From Narthecium ossifragum (taxonomy: Eukaryota > Streptophyta > Magnoliopsida > Dioscoreales > Nartheciaceae), in assembly GCA_963920575.1 (NCBI GenBank), contig OY986967.1:17774094-17838093 (forward strand): a stretch of 64,000 nt of DNA, written 5' to 3'. The number at the start of each line of letters is the position of its first letter. Position 1 is the first letter of the stretch. Positions 46,081 to 56,370 of this stretch are shown in pieces. A program made the translations under genes and the position numbers. Under the pieces are notes generated by a model. It had not been told where the DNA came from. It worked only from the letters and a program-made list of their open reading frames with translations, and ran no database searches.

Positions 46081-46345
46081 CTACTTGGCACTGTTGCACA
46101 CCCTACTTGGGCTACATCGATGATGCAGGTCAATGCAGTTCCTTCCTTCAAGTGTTCTTCTAGAAAATGACGTGACACTCTCGAGGTGCTCGAGGATTTA
46201 GAACTTAGAGGAGTTTTACACCGTTTTCTTACAATTTCACATTATGATGTATAAATTAAGATATAATCTGATGTATTTGAGGACAGAATTTTATAATCCC
46301 TAAATTCATGTATTTGAGAACATTTGAAACTTTCATTTGAAACTT
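46081..46345 (+). repeat. Gypsy LTR fragment, 3' continuation
   Basis: Continues 38564-39792 after removal of element 1: CACCCTACTTGGGCTAC, GCAGGTCAATGCAG and GAGGTGCTCGAGG match the CTACCCGGGCTGC, GCAGGTG and GGTGCTTGAGGAG landmarks of sister LTRs. It breaks at 46345 into an Athila/Tat LTR at a short direct repeat (TTTCATT). Confidence 0.6.
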
Positions 46346-47498
46346 TCATTATTAGTCTTCTCTAGTTATCATCTTGTTCCCTTCTCTCAACATTATGGAT
46401 CATATGGCTACAAGCTCACATGAATCCCTAAAATAAAGTTAATGTTCCCAACGGCATAACCTATCTTTGCTTGGCATAGATTGTCTTTGGTCCTACGATT
46501 ACCTTAAATTATACTACTCCTAATGACCGTGGCACAACCTATCTTCGCATAGCATAGCTTATCTCAAAGGCAAACCAAATACTTCATGAAAACCATCTCC
46601 TAAATCTCTCCAATCAATCACAGAAATCATATAGGACTAAAAGTACGTCAAGGGAACTCTATTCCTTCAACTCTATTAACAATAAAACCATATTCATGAG
46701 ATCATGTCTTGAGAAGATTACAAGATTCAAACCAAAGAAGATAGAAAACTACATTAGGGTTTCATGAATAATCCTACATTAGTAACTCATCTTTTGGATG
46801 AACGCCGTCGGGTTGGAATATGAAGGTGTCACCATCCACATCCTCTCCTTCTTCTTCTTCCTCCTCCAAAGATAGACAAAAAGATCAGAAGTTTTGCTGG
46901 AATAACCCCTTTTTATAATAAAACCCCTTAATCCCGGAATTAGGGTTAAGGCTAAGTTGAGTTGGGCCTCTAGTGCAACTCGGAATTCCTAGTTTAATCC
47001 TGTCTGCCTCTTCTGGTCGCGACTGGGTTCAATCCATCCGGAATTAGGACATGTACTCAACAGGAAAGATGTAGATTAGGAGGTCTTCTATCCTCCCCCA
47101 AAGATTTTATAATATTTGGAGTTAGCTAGAATATTTGGCGAATATTCTCCCGCACGTTGACGGACCAGTCTTTCAGCAGCTAAATATCTTCATCTTCTTC
47201 AAAACTGCTATCCATCCATCAGGAATCTCTGAAAGTGTCCAACATAAAAGTTGTACGTCTTGATGTATTCTACATGTCACCCAAATTTCAAAATATTTGG
47301 ACATAATAATAATTTCTGTTGAATATTATGCTAACAGTCGACAGAGCAGTGTATTTCAGCATATTCACCCTTTTTTGTAATTTCTAGCTTGAATCTTCAT
47401 TAATCCTGAAATCAACTAACAAACTATCAAATACAAACACTCTCGGCCTAACAAAGGTAATTTAAGGGGTTTAATTATAAATATTTAGTGACTCATCA
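46346..47498 (-). repeat. 3' LTR of element 2, truncated
   Basis: Begins TTTCATTATTAGTCTTCTC, equivalent to 52010 in the other LTR, and ends GACTCATCA before the PPT. Confidence 0.9.
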
Positions 47499-50101
47499 CA
47501 CCCCCTAACTTACACTTTGCTAGTCCTCGAGCAAAGAAAAGATAAAAAAAAAAACAGTAAATCTAACTAGCCACTTTCGTAGGTCTCACGATTGCACTTA
47601 GCATGTGCAACAAGCCTTTAAACCCCTGAGTTACCCCAGTGGAGGAGTTATAGTCTCCTGAGGGTTTTCAGGGATGACACCCACAAACATCTATACATTC
47701 CCTTGAATATATCATTTGAAATCAATCATAATACTCATCAACTCTAATGCATGAAATATAAATAATATCCATAAATATACCCTTCAACTCATAGTCGCAT
47801 AAAACCATAGTAAATCAAAACATGTCATAACATATTTCCAACACTTCAACATATTTAAGCATGATTAAAAATAACTTTAACACTCCTGTGTGTGAATGGG
47901 GTTCCACATGCTTCAGAGCATCAATTATATCTAAACATTTCAACTATTCAAGATCACAATCATATTCAACACATATTTTCCACTTATCACATAACAATCA
48001 CTGTTTTTTTTTCTTTTGTTTTCTTTTTTCTGCTGGAATTTCAACTGTTTTACGCGAACACCACGCTGGTTAGGCACACTGCCCGGTTACTAAGTTGAAA
48101 ATCCATTTTTTTTTCTTTTTTTCAGGAAATTCAACCGTTTTACGCGAACACCACGCTGGCTAGGCACACTGCCCGATTACTAAGTTGAAGATCCTTTTTT
48201 CTTTTTCTTTTTCTTTTTTTCTTTTTTTCATACTCAGATAATTGCATGTGTTCATGTATTTTCTGTGTCATGACATAAAATTATAAATCTATCCCAGTAT
48301 CATGCTTAGAATCTAATATCAACCCCTTAACATGTGGAACTGAACATGTGCATTAGGATATGTCAAGCTATCCTTAGATCATGATAAAAGTGTTAAAGTA
48401 TAGAAATAATATCATGCATAGCAAAAATTTACTATTTCTTATATGATATACAAGTCTCAGAATAATTCATAAAATAAATTTCTAAAACATGCACCTTTGT
48501 CAAATCATATCATAATTTCATTCTTTTGACATAATTCAAGGGATGTATAATATTTGGTTACCATAAAAATAATAAGTATGAATTCCTAGAATTCTACCCC
48601 CCAACTTAAATGTAATTGTCCCCAATTATACTAAGACATAAAAATAAATCAAGATGTAAAGGGTAGAGATAACCATAATGAACGCCTCAGAAATAGATTT
48701 CTCTCTCTTCCAATTTTAGTTTAGGCATCACCATCATTGAATAAATACTTCCTTCCCCACCATAACCTGTCACAGAAATATATACCATTCCAAAAATATC
48801 AAATATAACAAATAAAAGTCCAAAAAGGTATTAGAATCATAGAAAATTTCGGCAGAGTCTCATTTGTATTTTCATGATATATTAATCTGTACAAACATTC
48901 ACTACATAAAAATATAACATGTACAGATAAATAGTAAAGGAGATAATATATCAAAAATAATCTTCTAGACATCACAGATAAAGAAATAAACAACCAAAAT
49001 ATCTTAGCAGAGCATCAAATTATTCGTAACCCGTAGTATGGTTGTTCTCATCCACGGTCTGCAGCCCGCGGCGAGATCAGAAATAAAATCGGCGAAAATA
49101 TGAAGAATTTAATATTGGATGTTGCTCTAGGACGTCTAGAAGATCAAAGAATGGTCAACATGGTCCTTATTGAAGATCTATACCGTCCGATCGAAAATCG
49201 GATCACTGTGGCACCTGGATCATGTATAGCCCAATCGGACGGCTGAGAACTCGGAGCCGATGATCGACGGTGAAACGGCGTCGTCGAAGGACGGGAAGGG
49301 TACAGGAAGAATCGTGGAAGCCTAAGGAGTCCTCCAGTGAGCTCTGATCGAAAAATGGAGGTCCCCAGGTGGTAGAACGGAGGTGGCCGGATCGGAGGAA
49401 GTGACGACCGGAATTGAATTCCGACGATCGGAGCTCAAATCAAGGACGGTACCGATTGAGAAAGAATCGTGGAAGGCCAAGGAAGTGTTATATGGGGTTT
49501 GATTGAAGAATGGGGCTTCCAGGCGGCGGATAGGAGGTGGTCGGAGTTGTGGATACCGCCGGGGTCGGACACAGTGATCCAGCCAGCAAACAATGGTTTT
49601 GATGGTGGAGGAAGCTTCGTGGTAGCCGGAGGAAGGTTCTGGAGGGATTAATGGGTGATGGGCGGCATGGGATGAGGAGATCGGAGACGGCCGGCGGTAG
49701 CGGAGGGGCTCACTGGCGTCGGAGGAGAGGGTTCCGAGGGAAGAGGAGGGCGATATCGGAAAGGTGGAAGGATGGCGATGGTGTTGGTGCTGGTTTGGAG
49801 GGTTGAGGGCGGCCAGAGATGCTGCAATGGGCGGCACTGGGTAACGGCTCGGGGACGAACCGCTTGAAGCCAAGCGGAGCCGAGACGATGATGTCCCGGC
49901 TCGCTAGAGAGCCGATCGGGAAAAGAGAGAAAAAATCAAAAGAAAATTGGCGAAAAAATGAAAGAAAAACGAAAAAATTATGGAAAAATTCTATAAAAAA
50001 TCAGGAAAAACTCCTAAAAATTAGGAAAAATCGTAAAAATTAATAGAAACTCCTAAAAAGCTGGGTTGCCTCCCAGTTAGCGCGCAATTTTACGTCTTTC
50101 G
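47499..50101 (-). other. 3' non-coding region of element 2
   Basis: Collinear with element 1. Two copies of the conserved ACGCGAACACCACGCTGG/CCCGGTTACTAAG motif at 48036-48103 and 48127-48193, separated by T-rich runs. A 183-codon Pro/Ser-rich frame (49322-49873, minus) has no recognised domain. GCTGGGTTGCCTCCCAG at 50061 marks the former polyprotein end. Confidence 0.7.
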
Positions 50102-51316
50102 TTAGACGCTCCCGAAACAAGATTTAGGAGGCCGATGATTCCATGTGAAGAAATACATTGCCTGAATCATGGTGAAGGTATGCATACATGCTTCATCAAA
50201 GAATAAAAAGAAGTCCTTAGCAAACAACATATGCATAAAACTAGAAATTTTGATACGATCTTTGATGAAAGGACGATAAGAATTGGCATGGTCTTCACTC
50301 ATAACAAGGTTCTCCTCCTGACAAAGTTCAACTAATGGGGATGATATTAAAGGTAGAATCTCAAACTGAGGCTCTAGAGAAGGAATATTGCTAACACCCT
50401 CATTATGTTTATCACTAATATGCACATCATCATCATTCAACTGATCATGTATAAGTTCAACTTGAGGTTCCTGACAGGGGGTTTCACTAATATGCTCATC
50501 CTCATTATGATCATTGTAAATAGACATATTATCATCATGAACAACCGACGATTTAGCATAACAACCATCATCATCACTATCATCAAAAAAACTTGCTTCA
50601 TAAGAATGACCGAAATACATATAAGGCCCAGAATATACATCCGGATAGCATTCATCAACATCATCAACTGTATCATCCAAAGTTGATAAAACAATATTTT
50701 CAGCGGCTGGTAAAACATTATCAATATCATCATGAACTGGCAAAACATCATGAGCATTATAGCATGCATCAACATCATTAGAAAGATAAGCATCACAAGC
50801 ATTGTCATCATTAACAAGAGGAATAGAATCATTCGCATAATCCTCATTCTCATAATACAAATCAACCATGTGGGCTAGTTGTTCTATTTGTATCTCTATT
50901 TTCTTAATTGATTGATCATTAGAGTTAACATCTTTTTCAAGTTTTGCCATCTTAGCATTCATGTTATTCATACTAGCATTCATGTTATTCATACTAGCAT
51001 TCATGTTGGCAAGTGTACTCATGATTGTGTCCATAGTCGGGTTAGATGATGCTTGTGAAGGATATTGTTGTCCAAAACTAGGTTCAAAATTTTGGGCCGA
51101 TGTTTCTATGTTCCATGGTTGAACATTAGGAGGTTGATAACCATCAAATTTCCAATTAGGGTTTTTATGATTTCTAAAATTTGAATTATTAGGATATGAA
51201 TGTGAATTATATGTCGGATTTGAGAAACCATATGTGTCATTATTATATGCGGGTCCATAACCAAACGGCAAATCATTATTCAGCATGGCACCCGGTGGCA
51301 TATAAAAATTAGCCAT
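50102..51316 (-). CDS. 404-residue ORF of element 2, probably Gag-derived
   Basis: Intact minus-strand frame starting MANFYMPPGAMLNN and rich in Asn, Tyr, Pro and Gln at the N-terminus (for example NFRNHKNPNWKFDGYQPP). This is followed by a Met/Asn repeat (MNASMNNMNASMNNMNAKMA, near residues 105-125) and KKIEIQIEQLAHMVD. That order (Asn/Pro-rich, then a short coiled coil with QI.QLA) resembles the end of Athila/Tat Gag before protease. An acidic middle (YYENEDYANDSIPL...DDSDDDG) follows. The tail ends by joining the sequence near the former polyprotein end. No capsid core, zinc knuckle or enzyme motif is seen. It is the longest open frame in the non-autonomous elements; its function is unknown. 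Gag origin is inference. Confidence 0.6.
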   Translation of the reverse strand: MANFYMPPGAMLNNDLPFGYGPAYNNDTYGFSNPTYNSHSYPNNSNFRNHKNPNWKFDGYQPPNVQPWNIETSAQNFEPSFGQQYPSQASSNPTMDTIMSTLANMNASMNNMNASMNNMNAKMAKLEKDVNSNDQSIKKIEIQIEQLAHMVDLYYENEDYANDSIPLVNDDNACDAYLSNDVDACYNAHDVLPVHDDIDNVLPAAENIVLSTLDDTVDDVDECYPDVYSGPYMYFGHSYEASFFDDSDDDGCYAKSSVVHDDNMSIYNDHNEDEHISETPCQEPQVELIHDQLNDDDVHISDKHNEGVSNIPSLEPQFEILPLISSPLVELCQEENLVMSEDHANSYRPFIKDRIKISSFMHMLFAKDFFLFFDEACMHTFTMIQAMYFFTWNHRPPKSCFGSV

Positions 51317-51703
51317 GCATGCAAGATCACATAAATAATGACCACACCAAAGATAAGAAATACAAACAGTGGGCTGGTCTAAGAGACGACTGTCGCTGAT
51401 ACGTGCTTTTGTGCGACTAGCAGAAGCGTCTCAAATAGCTAGATAAAATAACTCGGAGTTTAGAAAAAACTTACCTGACTACACAGTTCCGATCGGTCGC
51501 TCCCGTGTCCGACCGATCGCTCTTGGCGATGGGCTGCAGGTCCAAGTCCGAGAAAATCAAATTTAGTAGCCGTAAAAATCAGAAAAATTGTCAGAAATTC
51601 CTAAAAAGTGCAAAATAAAGAAAGGGAAAAACTGAGAAAGAAAAAAAAATCTAATTAAGCAAAGAAACGAGTTAAGAGAAAATCAATTAGTTAACCGTCG
51701 AAA

Positions 51704-51720
51704 TCCCCGGCAACGGCGCC
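51704..51720 (-). other. Primer binding site of element 2
   Basis: GGCGCCGTTGCCGGGGA on the minus strand, six bases from the LTR. This is the Athila/Tat-type site (tRNA-Asp in Athila). Element 1 has the near-identical site at 44678-44694. Confidence 0.85.
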
Positions 51721-51726
51721 AAAAAT

Positions 51727-53167
51727 TGATCGCTTACAAACGTCGTCGTTAAAATGTTGTAAACTCAATCAAATATTAAATTTATAATCCTTATTCAATC
51801 ACTACACTACTAGGTAGAAATAGCGGTGAAGTCGGGAGTCGATCCACAGGGAAAAAGTTGGAAATCAAAATCAATTCTCAAAACCCTAAAACTATGGAAA
51901 AGAATCAAAGATAGAATAGAGTCATCTAACTAATAAAGAAAATAAAAGGTTGATCAATTTGAATCAATGGAGTAGTTACTTAGCAATTACTCAATCCACC
52001 CTAGTTTCATTATTAGTCTTCTCTAGTTATCATCTTGTTCCCTTCTCTCAACATTATGGATCATATGGCTACAAGCTCACATGAATTCCTAAAATAAAGT
52101 TAATGTTCCCAACGGCATAACCTATCTTTGCTTGGCATAGATTGTCTTTGGTCCTACGATTAGCTTAAATTATACTACTCCTAATGACCGTGGCACAACC
52201 TATCTTCGCGTAGCATAGCTTATCTCAAAGGCAAACCAATAAATTCATGAAAACCATCTCCTAAATCTCTCCAATCAATCACAGAAATCATGTAGGACTA
52301 AAAGTACGTCAAGGGAACTCTGTTCCTTCAACTCTATTAACAATAAAACCATATTCATGAGATCATGTCTTGAGAAGATTACAAGATTCAAACCAAAGAA
52401 GATAGAAAACTACATTAGGGTTTCATGAATAATCCTAAGTATAAGAATTAGCAACTCATCTTTTGGATGAACTCCGTCGGGTTGGAATATGAAGCTGTCA
52501 CCATCCACATCCTCTCCTTCTTCTTCTTCCTCCTCCAAAGATTGACAAAAAGATCAGAAGTTTTGCTGGAATAACCCCTTTTTATAATAAAACCCCTTAA
52601 TCCCGGAATTAGAGTTATGGCTAAGTTGAGTTGGGCCTCTAGTGCAACTCGGAATTCCTAGTTTAATTCTGACTGCCTCTTCTGGTCACGACTGGATTCA
52701 ATCCGTTCGGAATTTGGAAATGTGCTCAACAGGAAAGATGTAGATTAGGAAGTCTTCTATCTTTCTCCGATGAGTTTATAATATTTCGACTTATCTAGAA
52801 TATTTGGCGAATATTCTCCCGCACGTTGACGGATCAGTTTTTCAGCAGCTAAATATCTTCATCTTCTTCAAAACTACTATCCATCCATCAGGAATCTCTG
52901 AAAGTATCCAACATAAAAGTTGTACGTCTTGATGTCTTCTACATTTCACCCAAATTTCAGAATATTTGGGCATAATAATAATTTCTGATGAATATTATGC
53001 TAACAGTCGACAGAGCAGTGTATTTCAGCATATTAACCCTTTTTTGTAATTTCTAGCTTGAATCTTCATTAATCCTGAAATCAACTAACAAACTATCAAA
53101 TACAAACACTCTCGGCCTAACAAAGGTAATTTAAAGGGTTTAATTATAAATATTTAGTGACTCATCA
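51727..53167 (-). repeat. 5' LTR of element 2
   Basis: 1,441 bp, starting TGATCGCTTACAAACG and ending GTGACTCATCA on the plus strand. A minus-strand TATA (TATAAAAA, about 52579-52586) lies in ACCCCTTTTTATAATAAAACC. Confidence 0.9.
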
Positions 53168-53649
53168 ACGGTCGATGTGGTGGTTGGTGCACAGATCAAC
53201 CGCGGAGACTTTTTTTACTCGCGGTTGACGCACAGATCGACCGTGGAGACTGGTTGTGTGTTTAATACTCTGACTAAGTGTTGGTTTGAAGGGATAGCCG
53301 TTTTTAATGTTGTAGGCCAGCGGACGATTTGACGGTCGATGCACCAATCGACCATGGACTATGTGACTTTATTTGCAGAACCGACGATTGAACGAGCCAT
53401 CGACCCATAATGCATCATTTTCTCATAGAGACTGACAGTCGATGCGACATACGATACGAAGGTCCACCACGAAACTTGAAGGTCGATGGGCGGTTGATCC
53501 GAGGTATATTTTGAGCGTGACCGTTGATGTGGCGGACGGTGCGAGAGTCGACCACCAGTCAGAAATATAGTCGTTGGAGAGCCATTGGAGAAAAGCAAAC
53601 TAGCCGTTTGAAGCTTGATGAGTGCATGAAAGTTCACTCTGAATAGCCT
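53168..53649 (+). repeat. Copia-like U3 fragment with GGTCGACC-type array
   Basis: Resembles the reverse complement of 6580-6930: GGACTATGTGACTTTAT, GCGGACGGTGCGAGAGTCGA and GTCGTTGGAGAGCCATTGGAG correspond in order to the copia U3. It carries many GGTCGATG, GATCGACC and GTCGACC units. Diverged and truncated at both sides. Confidence 0.55.
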
Positions 53650-53962
53650 TATCACCAGTCCAATTGCTGTATTCTTTATCCTTAATTAACCTCTTTAGTA
53701 TTGGTTTTACATTTATATGATGTTTCACAAAGCTATTTGAAATATGCAGGAAGTAGGAGTCAAAAGGAGCAAAGAAAGTGAAAAGATCACATGGGTCAAG
53801 TTCAAAGATTAAATTGTACCTGCTCGGGAAGAACTAGATGATTTTCCGTATATGATTAGAAAGCTCTAGAAGTATAGTTTTTGGAAAATTTTACGGTTCA
53901 TGATTCTGAGTTTCATAGAGGGAGTTACAGCATGTTTACTACTAATGGCGCTTACATTGAAA

Positions 53963-54237
53963 GATCGATCTTCTATGCGCTAGAGATGATAGAGAGTATG
54001 ATTTCAAAAGATCGATCTTCTCCCTATAAAAGATCGATCTCTTCTGAAACTGAAGAGATTTTTGAGACAGAAAAGATCGATCTTCTCTCTAAGAAGATCG
54101 ATCTCTTATGAAGCTGAAGCAGACAGAGAGTACCATTTCAAAAGCACGATCTTCTCCTTTAAAAAGATCAATCTTCCCTGGACGCAGGTAACTACATGGG
54201 ATGAAAAGATCGATCTTCTCCTATATAAAGATCGATC
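53963..54237. repeat. GATCGATC array upstream of Athila TATA
   Basis: Exact GATCGATC at 53963, 54010/54032, 54075/54096 and 54208/54230; pair spacings 22, 21 and 22 bp. Many extend to AAGATCGATCTT. The last unit ends 64 bp before the TATA box. Confidence 0.92.
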
Positions 54238-54301
54238 TTTGTTTGATAGGAGAGAAAAATAAACGGCCCAGATTTAATCCAAGGGGGAAGGCTTTGGAGG
54301 C

Positions 54302-54309
54302 TATAAATA
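54302..54309 (+). promoter_or_regulatory. TATA box of Athila LTR
   Basis: TATAAATA in GAGGCTATAAATAGGGGA. Confidence 0.8.
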
Positions 54310-55110
54310 GGGGATTTACGGTTATCAAAAGGGGGATTTCCGGGAGTGCTTTTCAAGGAGGAAAGCAGCTAGTTTGGTTTTGGTTTCTCTTCTTCTTTAT
54401 TTATTTTGAACACTTTGGTTGCATTCATGAAGAACATGAGTGGCTAGTTTCCTTGCTAAGGAACCGATGTAGCCTAACAGAATTATTTTATGTTATTGAA
54501 TCATCTTATTAAATCAGTTTATATTCCTTGTTTCATTCATTATTATAACTGAGATCTTGATACTTTTATATGGCCAATAGAAGTATTGTAGATTGTTTTA
54601 TGTGAGATTAGGCGAGGGTTCATCCTTATCTTGCATGATCTGTGAATGCATGCATTTATGTCGAAGCCGGGTTCAAGCTTACACAATTCTTGGTTCATGA
54701 GTGTTTTACAGAACTTAATGGATTCTTGAATGACACTTAGCTATGGGTTCATTAGCTAGGGTTAGTTAGGGGTACTTGGTGACACCACTGCCGAACGAAT
54801 CATCATACTGGAAGAACGAGCCTTTGGAATTAAATTGAGATTTTGCTGATTCATTGCATAGAATGAGGATGTAATGGTGAAATCGGAACCTTAGTCTTCA
54901 TCTATCAGATCTCTGTTGCTTTCTTACGTCATTGTTACATATTTTACTTCAAGCAATTCTTATTTCTTACTTTCTTTCCTTTCTGTTCTTCTTTAGCGTT
55001 TTACCCTAATAATATCTACAAATCTTTGTGGGTACGATACTCGTCTTGCTGCTATATTGATTTCACCGATTCATATACTTGTGAGATATCAAATTTATTC
55101 ATCAAGTTTT

Positions 55111-55132
55111 TGGTGTTGTTGCCTGTGATTTG
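55111..55132 (+). other. Degenerate primer binding site
   Basis: TGGTGTTGTTGCCTGTGATTTG sits a few bases after the LTR. Compared with the intact site in element 2, both CG dinucleotides have become TG, as expected from decay at methylated C. Confidence 0.7.
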
Positions 55133-55153
55133 ATTAAAGGTTATTAGTGGTGA

Positions 55154-56370
55154 ATGCAAGGTCACCGATCACGGAAAAAAAAGTTTTTGCCCTTGGACGA
55201 TAAAATAGATCAAATCAGGAGGAAGAAGAGGTCTAACAAAGGTGGCCTGTCTACTTCAGATCCAGAAGTTCAAAAGGAGGAACTAGAGAAAATTGAGGTT
55301 AATAACAATGCACGTCCGCTGGAGGAGTATGCAAGGCCTGCTATTTCTACTTCACCTTCGTGCATTGTGTTACGGCAGAGGCTAGAAATTATTAACTAAA
55401 AAATCTACATTTTTCTATGCTTCCTGAATTTCATTGTTTACCCTCTGAAAATGCACTGACTTTTGTGAAAGATTATTATGCTACTATTCAGTCCTTTCCT
55501 CTATGTGGCATTACTGAATATCAACTGAGGATGCGATGTTTTCCTTATATCTTGAAGGATAAAGCAAAGAGATGGCTGATGTCGTTGCCTCCTCGATCAC
55601 TCACTGATTGGGATGCAATTTACAACAAGTTTGTCGACAAATTTTATTCTCATGCCATGACTACCAACTTGAGGAGGCAAATTCCAAATTTTCAGCAAGC
55701 TGATGGAGAACCTTTTTCACAAAGCATGGGATAGATTTAAGATGCTTTTGATGCAATGCACCCATCATAATTATTCTTTAGAAAATCAGATGCAATATTT
55801 TTATGATGAACTAAAGCTTTCTTGTCAAACTATGGCAGATAATGCTGCAGGTGGAGCAATGTTCAAAACGACACCACCAGAGGCATATGAGATTTATGAG
55901 ATGTTGGGATCTAATTCGCAGCAAAGGAACACAAGGAATAAAGGGAAATGCATCTATGAGTTGAACCAAAACGACGATATGGCAAGGCAGATGGCAGCCC
56001 TCAACAAAAAGATGGACATGATGATGTCCACACAAGCCAAACCAATTGAGATTTGTTCAATTTGAAATAGTGTTGGTCATAGATTTGATTCATGTCCTTA
56101 TGGTAATGAATTTCCTGAATATGTGCAAGAACAAGCTAATTTGATGAATTCCTAAAACCAGAGAACTAGATTTAATTCGTTTGCAAATACTTACAATTTT
56201 GGTTGGAGGGAGCATCTGAATTTTTCATGGAAAAATAATGCTAATGCTAGTATGCCTACTGGTAATCCGTCTAACTCACCTGTTAAGTCGTCCTTGGAAG
56301 CGACTATGTTAGCTTTTAAGCAAAAAATAAACTGAAAGATGGAACAGCAAGATTCGACCACTGTTAAACA
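55154..56370 (+). pseudogene. gag: Athila Gag, broken
   Basis: The N-terminal part (55154-55399) has ARPLEEYARPAISTS. The capsid core (55417-56065) has LPEFHCLPSENALTFVKDYY, RMRCFPYILKDKAKRWL and LRRQIPNFQQADGEPF, all typical of the Retrotrans_gag family of Athila. The frame shifts near 55709, where one T too many follows GEPF, and resumes with HKAWDRFKMLLMQC. The zinc-knuckle region is CSI then a TGA at the next Cys position (56063-56065), followed by VGHRFDSCP. More stops lie at 55397, near 56152 and at 56332. Gag would form the particle and bind RNA. Not functional. Confidence 0.87.

Larger units (their letters stand above)
46346..53167 (-). mobile_element. Non-autonomous Athila/Tat element 2
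   Basis: A truncated 3' LTR (46346-47498) and a full 5' LTR (51727-53167) flank 4.2 kb. The PBS-type TCCCCGGCAACGGCGCC is at 51704-51720 and the PPT block CCCCCTAACTTACAC at 47501. The two LTRs look nearly identical over their shared 1.15 kb, so the insertion is relatively young. The first 285 bp (plus strand) of the 3' LTR are missing, so no target duplication can be tested. No protease, RT or integrase. Confidence 0.88.
53650..55104 (+). repeat. 5' LTR of Athila element
   Basis: Ends ATATCAAATTTATTCATCA. Homologous in reverse to 37323-38563 from AAGAACTAGATGAT onward. The start is uncertain by about 100 bp. TATA at 54302, then a GGGGGATTTCCGGGAG leader. Confidence 0.75.
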
